Origin: a virus
DNA length: 29,752 nucleotides
Reading direction: 5' to 3' (one strand)
Virus record (IMG/VR): IMGVR_UViG_3300032164_000055
Span: 1-29,752 of that record
Shown: in pieces, positions 4,735-10,562 of the stretch
Layout: each line of letters begins with the position of its first letter
Numbering within the stretch: position 1 is the stretch's first letter
Position numbers and translations under genes: made by a program
The notes under the pieces: model-generated
The model's input: only the letters and a program-made list of their open reading frames with translations
What the model was told of the DNA's origin: nothing
Database searches by the model: none

Positions 4735-5134
4735 GGTCCTTATCGGTCAGGTCGGTGCGGTCGATATAAAGGTGGTTCTCCAGCCATTGCAGCGCCTCGC
4801 TGACCCGATTTTCGTTGCTTTGCAAATCATCAGCGATCCAGCGGGATCTCGGCGTGTTTTCGTAAAAGCGGAGCGAGTCCAGTACCCTACGCCGGAAGGG
4901 CGTTAATTTGTCTGGCGTTTTTTTGAGCACCTTACCTTTGAGCAAAAAAGGAGAGCGCTTGCCCGTGGTCTTTTTGGGAGATTTAGACGGGCGCGCCTTC
5001 TTTTTGAAATAGCGTTTCCACCGCAAAATACGCTGCTCGACTTCCGCGATCACGTATGGGTTTTTGATGCAGGCTTTTCTGCTTTTCCAGAGATACTCAA
5101 ACTGCTTGAGGTCGCTTGATGTAATTGGTTTCAT
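4718..5134 (-). CDS. Basic protein, possibly winged-helix DNA-binding
   Basis: A 138-residue protein. Residues 1-50 (LKQFEYLWKSRKACIKNPYVIAEVEQRILRWK) look helical. The middle is very lysine-rich (KKKARPSKSPKKTTGKR). The C-terminal 50 residues (LTPFRRRVLDSLRFYENTPRSRWIADDLQSNENRVSEALQWLENHLYI) have the helix-turn-helix rhythm of a winged-helix domain. DNA binding is an inference. The frame is open back to 5254, but the ATG at 5134 follows the upstream stop by four bases and avoids overlap with the TOPRIM gene. It is the last gene of the nine-gene operon. Confidence 0.6.
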   Translation of the reverse strand: MKPITSSDLKQFEYLWKSRKACIKNPYVIAEVEQRILRWKRYFKKKARPSKSPKKTTGKRSPFLLKGKVLKKTPDKLTPFRRRVLDSLRFYENTPRSRWIADDLQSNENRVSEALQWLENHLYIDRTDLTDKDPSDEA

Positions 5135-5138
5135 TTCG

Positions 5139-6035
5139 TTACAGGTTTTCAGTGAGCTCCGTCCATCGGTTGGACACTTCGCGCAGCAGGCGCTTGTGCT
5201 CTCTTTCGGTTTCCACGGCGGCATCCCACTTGTCGTCATCGCGCACACCGACAACCTCGTCGCGGATCAGGTCGGCGATAACCCTAGGCTCCAGGGCATC
5301 CAGCTCCCAGGATTTGTCTCCCCAGTGGGCGATGTAGGATTCGGATCGGCTGTCCGTGATTTTGGCCGGGTTAGGCGGTGGATGATACTGCTCGATCTGC
5401 TCCATTGTGAGGGCAAGGCGGCGTAATTCGATGTCGTGGCCAGCAAACTCAGATAGTCGGGCCTGGATGTCGCGCGTCATGTCAATGCCTGACGGGTCAT
5501 GATCGCCGAAGTGGATCACCAAAGGTTTTTGGCCGTTTTTGGCGTAGGCAGCAAGGCGCATGGCTGCCGACCACATTTCGCTTTGGCTGGTGTAGCCACG
5601 GCAGGAGAAGAAGGGGACACACATCTCGTTGCAGATGCCCTCGATGACGCCGACAAGGGCGTCCTTCTCGATCCAACATTCTACCCGGTAGGGCTGGTCG
5701 TCCCACTTGTCGATCCGAAACTGGGAAGCGCAAGCGGAGATCAGTTCCGTGGGGCTGCCCCAGTGTGATAGACTGCGCAAATTGCGCGTGCGGTCCACGA
5801 TTGATTCCCAGTCGATGAGGCCAGCCAGGCGGGCATCGTTGATGATGTCGCCCAGGTTTTTGTACTCGCGCTGGTTGTTTGGGATCAGGCCCCGGCTGAC
5901 AAACTGGTAGAAAAGCTGGCGGAGCGTGAGCTCGAATCCCTGGGCTCGGTATTCCGCGATGATGGCATTGGCCTTGGTGATCTTGGCCGCGCGGTCGGCG
6001 TTGAAGTTCTTTTTTCGATAACAGATACAGGGCAT
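5139..6035 (-). CDS. TOPRIM-fold protein, conserved in phages
   Basis: A 298-residue protein. The N-terminal half contains LRQLFYQFVSRGLIPNNQREYKNLGDIINDARLAG (38-72), a block conserved in phage and prophage proteins of this type. The C-terminal half has the TOPRIM acid residues: E123 in CWIEKDAL and D178/D180 in HFGDHDPSGIDM. The layout, helical DNA-binding part then TOPRIM, recalls Spo11/topoisomerase VI A subunits, but the catalytic tyrosine cannot be assigned by eye; several tyrosines lie in the N-terminal half (43, 59). It may nick, cleave or rejoin DNA. A good leader (AGGA, ten bases before the ATG) supports the start. It follows a 102-base gap after a run of tightly packed small genes. 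Confidence 0.7.
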   Translation of the reverse strand: MPCICYRKKNFNADRAAKITKANAIIAEYRAQGFELTLRQLFYQFVSRGLIPNNQREYKNLGDIINDARLAGLIDWESIVDRTRNLRSLSHWGSPTELISACASQFRIDKWDDQPYRVECWIEKDALVGVIEGICNEMCVPFFSCRGYTSQSEMWSAAMRLAAYAKNGQKPLVIHFGDHDPSGIDMTRDIQARLSEFAGHDIELRRLALTMEQIEQYHPPPNPAKITDSRSESYIAHWGDKSWELDALEPRVIADLIRDEVVGVRDDDKWDAAVETEREHKRLLREVSNRWTELTENL

Positions 6036-6137
6036 TCTAGTTTCCTGGTTAGACTTTTAAGTGTAGGTTCATGCTTATTCTATACCGTCTGGCGGCGAAG
6101 TTTTAACCCCCAGTTCGCAGATTATTTTTCAACAGCG
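6036..6137 (-). promoter_or_regulatory. Gap that may hold an internal promoter
   Basis: This is the longest gap inside the nine-gene minus-strand operon. On the minus strand TTAAAA, 16 bases, TATAGA is a possible weak promoter ahead of the TOPRIM gene. The match is modest, and no terminator is seen here. Confidence 0.25.
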
Positions 6138-6416
6138 CTAATAATCCTTCACGACGTACAGGGTCATTATTCGCAAAGGTACTCCTGCCAAAACGCTGTG
6201 GTAGGCGTAGCCGTCGTCGGCGGCTCGCTGGAGCAGCTTTTCCATCTCGCGCATCCACTTGTCTGCCGGGGGCAGGGCGCGGCTGGCGCGGACGGTAACC
6301 TTGACCTTTCCACAGGACGGGCATTTGTGGGTGTAGCGGGTGGCTGTAAGGCCATCAGCGGAGGTGCCAACGACGTCTTTTCCTTCCTGTGACCAGGTGT
6401 GGCGGCAGAGGGACAT
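6138..6416 (-). CDS. Small zinc-ribbon-like protein
   Basis: A 92-residue protein starting MSLCRHTWSQEGKD. CRH (4-6) and HKCPSCGKVKV (about 31-41) offer four to five Cys/His ligands, the layout of a small zinc ribbon. The rest (KWMREMEKLLQRAADDGYAYHSVLAGVPLRIMTLYVV) has one helix and hydrophobic strands. I recognise no named family. The frame is open far upstream, but the ATG at 6416 comes four bases after the previous stop and is preferred. The product may bind nucleic acid or a host protein. Confidence 0.55.
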   Translation of the reverse strand: MSLCRHTWSQEGKDVVGTSADGLTATRYTHKCPSCGKVKVTVRASRALPPADKWMREMEKLLQRAADDGYAYHSVLAGVPLRIMTLYVVKDY

Positions 6417-6420
6417 ATTT

Positions 6421-6633
6421 TTAGGCGTGGTAGCCAAAGCCCGGGCTGGCCGTAGCGTCGGAAAAGTTGATTCTGGCGATCTCGGCCTTGGCCTGTCGGC
6501 GCACGAGCTTGCCCGTTTTGCGCTTCCACCGGCGGCGGGCAATGCGCAGGGCCTGGTCGTGGTTGTTCCACGTGTCGTGCGGATTTGCCAGCCGTTCCCG
6601 CAGCCTCGATTCTTTTTTACTTGTAGGTTTCAT
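6421..6633 (-). CDS. Small very basic protein
   Basis: A 70-residue protein rich in arginine and lysine (SKKESRLRERLANPHDTWNNHDQALRIARRRWKRKTGKLVRRQAKAEIARINF). It is almost wholly helical in character and would bind nucleic acid or an acidic partner; no family is recognised. Its ATG follows directly on the TAA of the previous gene (TTTAAATG), and the next gene starts four bases after its stop, so the three are translationally coupled. Confidence 0.55.
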   Translation of the reverse strand: MKPTSKKESRLRERLANPHDTWNNHDQALRIARRRWKRKTGKLVRRQAKAEIARINFSDATASPGFGYHA

Positions 6634-6819
6634 TTAAACGCTGTGCTGTCTGTTCGGCTTGCACGCACTTCTAACATGGATCTCGAATCCAATCTGATGG
6701 CGGGCTTGATAACCGCACCAGCGGCAGACCCAGCCATAATTGTAACGATGACGGACCCATCGAGCCGAACAAGGCGGTGGAGGACAACAGCCTCCCGTTG
6801 AGTCTTTTGGCGTATTCAT
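6634..6819 (-). CDS. Small cysteine-rich, zinc-ribbon-like protein
   Basis: A 61-residue protein with an N-terminal CCPPPPC, a central VCRWCGYQARHQIGFEIH and a C-terminal SACKPN. The CxxC pair plus downstream histidines and cysteine suggest one zinc site. No named family is recognised. The start overlaps the previous stop as ATGA, typical of coupled phage genes. Confidence 0.5.
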   Translation of the reverse strand: MNTPKDSTGGCCPPPPCSARWVRHRYNYGWVCRWCGYQARHQIGFEIHVRSACKPNRQHSV

Positions 6820-7166
6820 AGCTTTCTGGCGGGAGGCTGTGCCTCACCTTGGGCGTTTGGCTGGGTGGGTGTGGGAACGGACAGTGTTTTGGCGTAATGT
6901 TGGTCCCAACCGGGCTTGTGGCTAAAGGGTTCGGCGACTGTTCCTTCGTCAACGAGGAGAAAGGGCTGGAAGCAGCCGCCCGTGTTGGCAAAATAGCCCT
7001 CGTCCTTGAGTGTCGCGCCCTGCATGTTGTGGCCAATGGTTAAGAATGTAAGGCGAACGTGGCCCCTAGTCACGGGACCCCACAGCGCCACGTTGGCATT
7101 TCGGCCACGCCCAACGTACCAGCGGCCTACGATCAACTTTTCCCGAGGAATTTGTTTGAGGGGCAT
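6816..7166 (-). CDS. Small protein with beta-barrel character, unknown
   Basis: A 116-residue protein starting MPLKQIPREKLIVGRWYVGRGRNANVALW. Alternating strands and glycines (IVGRWYVGRGRNANVALWGPVTRGHVRLTFLTIG) suggest a small beta barrel. The last 30 residues are low-complexity (SVPTPTQPNAQGEAQPPARKL). The bases encoding PTQPN match the repeat unit of the 265-528 array. Start chosen four bases after the preceding stop; the frame itself stays open upstream. No named family. Confidence 0.55.
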   Translation of the reverse strand: MPLKQIPREKLIVGRWYVGRGRNANVALWGPVTRGHVRLTFLTIGHNMQGATLKDEGYFANTGGCFQPFLLVDEGTVAEPFSHKPGWDQHYAKTLSVPTPTQPNAQGEAQPPARKL

Positions 7167-7170
7167 AGGC

Positions 7171-7758
7171 TTAGATCGGAGGAGCAGGCGGCGCGCAGCT
7201 CTTGTTTGCTTCGATTTCGGCCAGCATGGCGTCCACTGTCTCGGCAAATTTGTCAGTGATGTAGGGCAGCTTTGAGGTTACGGTTCGAACAATGTCTTCG
7301 GCTAGGTGCACAAAGGTGTCGCGGTCGCTCTTGTTGATGCTGGCCTTTTGATGCATCAGCTTGGCTTCGGCGACGAAGTTGGCACATTGTTCTTTAATCT
7401 TGGCCATTTTTTCCCGGAACTCGGCGGCAACGCGCTCCCGTGGAATGGTTGGATCGGGCGGTGGGTCAATGCTATGGCCATCGAGCCATGTTATGGTGCA
7501 AGGCACGCCACTGCCTCGATTCGAGGTGGTCATAAACTGGGCAAACTGCAAGGGCGACACGTCTACGCTGATCAGACGCTTTGTCTCGCGCACACAATTT
7601 ACGATAGCGCTGTCGTCTTCGACGAGGGCAGCAGCGCTGATCACAATGCGGATGCAGTTGTAACCAGGCACAGCCGTTCCGAATAGCCGTGATCGGCTGC
7701 CGTTGTTGTTGTAGATTGCCGAAATCATTCCGTAGGCGGGATTAGATGTTTCTTTCAT
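7171..7758 (-). CDS. Conserved phage protein of unknown function
   Basis: A 195-residue protein. The blocks NPAYGMISA (7-15), LFGTAVPGYNCIRIVIS, LISVDVSPLQFAQFMTTSNRGSGVPCTI (about 62-89) recall a phage family with the pattern HPAYG...LFGS...I.L.I..A...V.LSP.QFAE.I.S.N.G.GVPCT. I know no function for it. Residues 110-165 are a long charged helix (REKMAKIKEQCANFVAEAKLMHQKASINK), probably a coiled coil. The ATG overlaps the previous stop (ATGA), and a small gene follows four bases after its end. Confidence 0.7.
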   Translation of the reverse strand: MKETSNPAYGMISAIYNNNGSRSRLFGTAVPGYNCIRIVISAAALVEDDSAIVNCVRETKRLISVDVSPLQFAQFMTTSNRGSGVPCTITWLDGHSIDPPPDPTIPRERVAAEFREKMAKIKEQCANFVAEAKLMHQKASINKSDRDTFVHLAEDIVRTVTSKLPYITDKFAETVDAMLAEIEANKSCAPPAPPI

Positions 7759-8405
7759 GCTGGAAACAGGTCAAGGTTTTGGTTGTCGTCGCGGACGAGG
7801 GTGTAACCCATCAGCAACAGGATCATTTCGGTGGTTTTATCGCAGCCACCTGTGATACGAACAGTTTTGTGGGCCGCATCAAATTTCAGGCAGCTGTTGT
7901 TGCGAGGTATAACCCAGGATGTGGACCCAAGGCGCTCGATATGGGCTTTCATCCAGTCGATAGCCTTCTGGAAGCTGGCCTCGTCCTGAAGCAGGAATTT
8001 CTGCTCGGTTTCAGGCAGACGATTGACGCGGAGTTGGCGCACTGATCCAACGCCTGCAAATACGTTTCTGAGGCCATGGACCGCGATGCGGACCACTAGG
8101 CGATGGGCGACGGCATGGAACACAGCGCTATCGCTCTGGAGGACCAGGGAAGCCCTCGCGTTGCTGATGCCAATATTTTGGCCACGCTCGCCTGGGCTAT
8201 GCCCCGGTTGATCTTCGATGGGGAAATCGGCGAGAGCAAAATTCCAGTCGCCGTTGTGACCTTCCCAGAGGCGGGTGCCACCTGGGGCAACGTGTTCAAC
8301 CCACTCAATTTCGCCCCGAAGGCGAGTGCCTAGGTCAAGCGTGAGTTCCTGGTTGTACCCCTCCATGGCGAGCAGGGCAACGAGATCAGCGATGCAGTCA
8401 GACAT
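7755..8405 (-). CDS. Protein of unknown function in the small-gene operon
   Basis: A 216-residue protein, MSDCIADLVALLAMEGYNQEL to DDNQNLDLFPA. The C-terminal 80 residues (EASFQKAIDWMKAHIERLGSTSWVIPRNNSCLKFDAAHKTVRITGG) look like a small folded domain with two helices and strands; the first half has beta character. No family is recognised. A TTG six bases upstream is in frame, but ATG at 8405 is more likely. The stop overlaps the next start (ATGA). The gene follows the 65-aa gene by 17 bases. Confidence 0.55.
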   Translation of the reverse strand: MSDCIADLVALLAMEGYNQELTLDLGTRLRGEIEWVEHVAPGGTRLWEGHNGDWNFALADFPIEDQPGHSPGERGQNIGISNARASLVLQSDSAVFHAVAHRLVVRIAVHGLRNVFAGVGSVRQLRVNRLPETEQKFLLQDEASFQKAIDWMKAHIERLGSTSWVIPRNNSCLKFDAAHKTVRITGGCDKTTEMILLLMGYTLVRDDNQNLDLFPA

Positions 8406-8422
8406 AGTCAAACGGTAATGGG

Positions 8423-8620
8423 TTAAACGATGGTTGTTATCAAGTAGCGGCGGTCAAGGTCATGCACCTGCGATTCAAGGATGGTATCGCCCGGGCGAAA
8501 GAACCGTTCGAAGAGTGCGACTCGGGTGCTGCCTTCGATCTTGGACACGACAAAGGCGGGATCTTTAGGATCGGTGGAATCGACTGTTCTGAGCGTGATT
8601 TTGACTTTTACTGGTGACAT
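8423..8620 (-). CDS. Small protein of unknown function, operon leader gene
   Basis: A 65-residue protein, MSPVKVKITLRTVDSTDPKDPAFVVSKIEGSTRVALFERFFRPGDTILESQVHDLDRRYLITTIV. It is predicted all-beta, with strand-turn-strand alternation, and may be a small barrel. No family is recognised and no Shine-Dalgarno sequence is clear. It is the first gene after the promoter at 8717-8744, with a leader of about 90 bases. Confidence 0.5.
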   Translation of the reverse strand: MSPVKVKITLRTVDSTDPKDPAFVVSKIEGSTRVALFERFFRPGDTILESQVHDLDRRYLITTIV

Positions 8621-8716
8621 ACGGTTTCAGGTTAAGGGGGCCATTTTTGCTGCGCCAGCCCTGTTTTGCGCCCGCCAGCCGTTTTGCTGAACGTGCGCTC
8701 AATTTCGCAGAAAATG

Positions 8717-8744
8717 ATTATCCTGTCTACATAAATTTTAACAA
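8717..8744 (-). promoter_or_regulatory. Sigma70-like promoter of the nine-gene operon
   Basis: Read on the minus strand: TTGTTA (8744-8739), a 16-base spacer, GATAAT (8722-8717). The -10 box matches five of six consensus positions. It lies in the 221-base gap between divergent transcription units and points at the operon starting at 8620. The plus-strand half of the gap is AT-rich but shows no equally good promoter. Confidence 0.5.
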
Positions 8745-8841
8745 AAGTCACAAGTAACTGATAGCCAGCACAATCCAGGCTTAATTATTTTGGGGTTCGG
8801 CATGCTATTTTGAGCCGAGTAATTAGGGGAAAAGGCTCATT

Positions 8842-9216
8842 ATGCCCGTGAAAATATCGAAGATTGATGGCAAGTTCAGGGTTTCGACGCCAAATCAAAC
8901 CCACGCGTTTGGAACAACTAAGGCCAAAGCCAAGAGGCAAAAAAATTTGCTCAACGCGGTCGATCACGGATGGCGTCCAACAGGGCGGCCCGCGCGCGAG
9001 TCGATCCTGGCCGACGCCCACGCCCTGGTGGACCACCTCTTGGCCGAGGACGAAGACACGGATCAAGATCCCGACAAGCCGCTGGAGCGGCACCACACCG
9101 AGCCAACGAAACTGCGCGGGGGCCGCTACGGCAAGGGCGTGCAGGGCAAGGGTAAGACGAGTGGTAAGTTTACGTTTCCTGGGAACTACCGGGTGGGCCA
9201 TGCAATCAAGAACTGA
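8842..9216 (+). CDS. Small basic phage protein, unknown function
   Basis: A 124-residue protein. The first 45 residues (VKISKIDGKFRVSTPNQTHAFGTTKAKAKRQKNLLNAVDHGW) have a strand-strand-helix pattern seen in many small phage proteins, in which a substrate-like beta hairpin precedes TTkkKAekQ..LL.A. After a linker there is an acidic helix (HALVDHLLAEDEDTDQD) and a Gly/Lys-rich tail. AGGGG lies about 13 bases before the ATG. It overlaps the next gene by 17 bases in another frame. A longer open frame starting at 8864 crosses it but begins inside this gene and lacks its own leader. Confidence 0.65.
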   Translation: MPVKISKIDGKFRVSTPNQTHAFGTTKAKAKRQKNLLNAVDHGWRPTGRPARESILADAHALVDHLLAEDEDTDQDPDKPLERHHTEPTKLRGGRYGKGVQGKGKTSGKFTFPGNYRVGHAIKN

Positions 9217-10060
9217 TCTTGAAGGGCAAGATTACCGAATAAAACCAGGCAGGTCTTACTGGTTTGAGTATCGCTGCTATGAAGGGCACGATTCGGCAGA
9301 TGCCCAGCTGTGGTACCGTTCGCACCAGAGAGTAGTGGTCGTAGAAATGGTAGAAGCTGGGGGAGGCAAAGATGAGCAAGAGCGCGGATACAATGGGCAT
9401 CCGGCTGTTTTTAAAATCCGCTTTAGGGACGGATTTGAAGGGGACGCCTGTGAAGATGAACTGCTCGACAGCAGAGTGGAATTTTGTCGTCCAGATCCGC
9501 CAAAAATGACACCAAAATTACAGGCAGAGGCGCTTGTAAACGCGCTCTTGGAGCGGGACGATATAGGCCAGGTGCCCATTCCCCGGTCGGCCAAGGCCTA
9601 CGCGCGCATGCGCAGCCCCATTCTGTTTACGAAAGGTGGCCTGGCCAAGGTGAACCTGTACATCGACCAAGTGGCGGACACAACCAATCAGCAGGACAAG
9701 AAGCAGGGGTTCAAGAACTACGACGGCAGCGCCTACACCGGCAAGCGGGTGAAGGCAAAAGAGCCCAAGTTTGAGGCCGAGGGCGCGAAAAATTGGATGA
9801 AGAAACTCGGGATCAGACGGACGCGCAACATTACGGTCGATCGTGATCCGAACAATGATGGCTGGTTTCGCATCCCAGTCTTCGATCGCAAATTGAGGAT
9901 GTGGAACATGTTCAAGCCCGAAACCAATGCCAAGACGGAGATGAGGGATCGGTTGCAGCTGCTGGTCCGAACGCGGGCGGGGTACGAGCCGGGGGACATC
10001 TTCCTGACACCGTTCGGGCATTTCCTGGTGACGGATAGCCTTGGCATTAAAGAGGTTTAG
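9200..10060 (+). CDS. Two-part phage protein, probable fusion
   Basis: A 286-residue protein. Residues 1-102 (YRIKPGRSYWFEYRCYEGHDSADAQLWYRSHQRVVVVEMV..., then DGFEGDACEDELLDSRVEFCRPDPP) resemble a stand-alone small phage protein that normally stops soon after RPDPP. Here the frame runs on through an internal Met (9506) into a 184-residue second part (MTPKLQAEALVNALLERDD...VTDSLGIKEV) of unknown function that ends in a likely beta domain. The start at 9200 is chosen because upstream codons belong to the preceding gene in another frame. Its stop overlaps the stop of the convergent gene by four bases. Confidence 0.6.
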   Translation: MQSRTDLEGQDYRIKPGRSYWFEYRCYEGHDSADAQLWYRSHQRVVVVEMVEAGGGKDEQERGYNGHPAVFKIRFRDGFEGDACEDELLDSRVEFCRPDPPKMTPKLQAEALVNALLERDDIGQVPIPRSAKAYARMRSPILFTKGGLAKVNLYIDQVADTTNQQDKKQGFKNYDGSAYTGKRVKAKEPKFEAEGAKNWMKKLGIRRTRNITVDRDPNNDGWFRIPVFDRKLRMWNMFKPETNAKTEMRDRLQLLVRTRAGYEPGDIFLTPFGHFLVTDSLGIKEV

Positions 10061-10503
10061 GACTCAGCGATGAGGACCCCAATGATCATGATGACGCCAA
10101 AAATAGTGACAGCAGCCAAAACGGCGAAAACAACTCTGGCCAGAATGAACAAAAAGTTCAGGACAGGGTGCTGCTTAGTGTACTGTTCGCGCTCTTGTTG
10201 TTTTTCAGCGCGGGCAGCATGTTCAGCGTCCTGGGCCGCTGTGACAAGTGATAAACGCTGGCGTTCTTCGGCCTTGGCTAATTCAATCTCGCGGGCAAAT
10301 GCTGCCGTGCTTGCGCGCTGCTTGGCTTCCTCGATTTCAGGGGCGAAGATTCTTCTGAAGGTTGCGTCCGCCAGGTCGTCGTCGGGGCAACGGTGTCTGG
10401 GGACTTCGCGGTCAACGTACACAACTCGTGTCTGTGGGGAGGAATGGGATAGGAATCCAGATACCACTCCTGATACTATGCCGACCTCTAGTAATGGGTT
10501 CAT
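10057..10503 (-). CDS. Membrane protein with long charged helix
   Basis: A 148-residue protein. Residues 1-18 (NPLLEVGIVSGVVSGFL) are weakly hydrophobic. A long charged helix or coiled coil covers about 55-110 (EEAKQRASTAAFAREIELAKAEERQRL). A strong membrane segment lies at about 118-145 (VLNFLFILARVVFAVLAAVTIFGVIMIIGVLI). The C-terminal anchor plus coiled coil would suit a lysis-timing or membrane-remodelling protein, but no family is recognised. The start at 10503 is the first ATG; a TTG 51 bases upstream is possible. It is convergent with the preceding gene (4-base overlap) and divergent from the tape-measure gene. Confidence 0.55.
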   Translation of the reverse strand: MNPLLEVGIVSGVVSGFLSHSSPQTRVVYVDREVPRHRCPDDDLADATFRRIFAPEIEEAKQRASTAAFAREIELAKAEERQRLSLVTAAQDAEHAARAEKQQEREQYTKQHPVLNFLFILARVVFAVLAAVTIFGVIMIIGVLIAES

Positions 10504-10562
10504 GGTTTGAATCTCGCTCAAAACGTTAACGGCGTCAACATAATTATTCAACAAAGTTCAAA

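Noticed and set aside
5135-5254. N-terminal extension of the basic 138-aa protein
   Set aside because: It would overlap the TOPRIM gene by 116 bases and has a cysteine-rich, unlikely composition. The ATG at 5134 follows the upstream stop by four bases.
8864-9199. Extended 398-codon start for the gene at 9200
   Set aside because: This part is the shadow of the well-formed 124-aa gene in another frame, with arginine-rich, unlikely composition.
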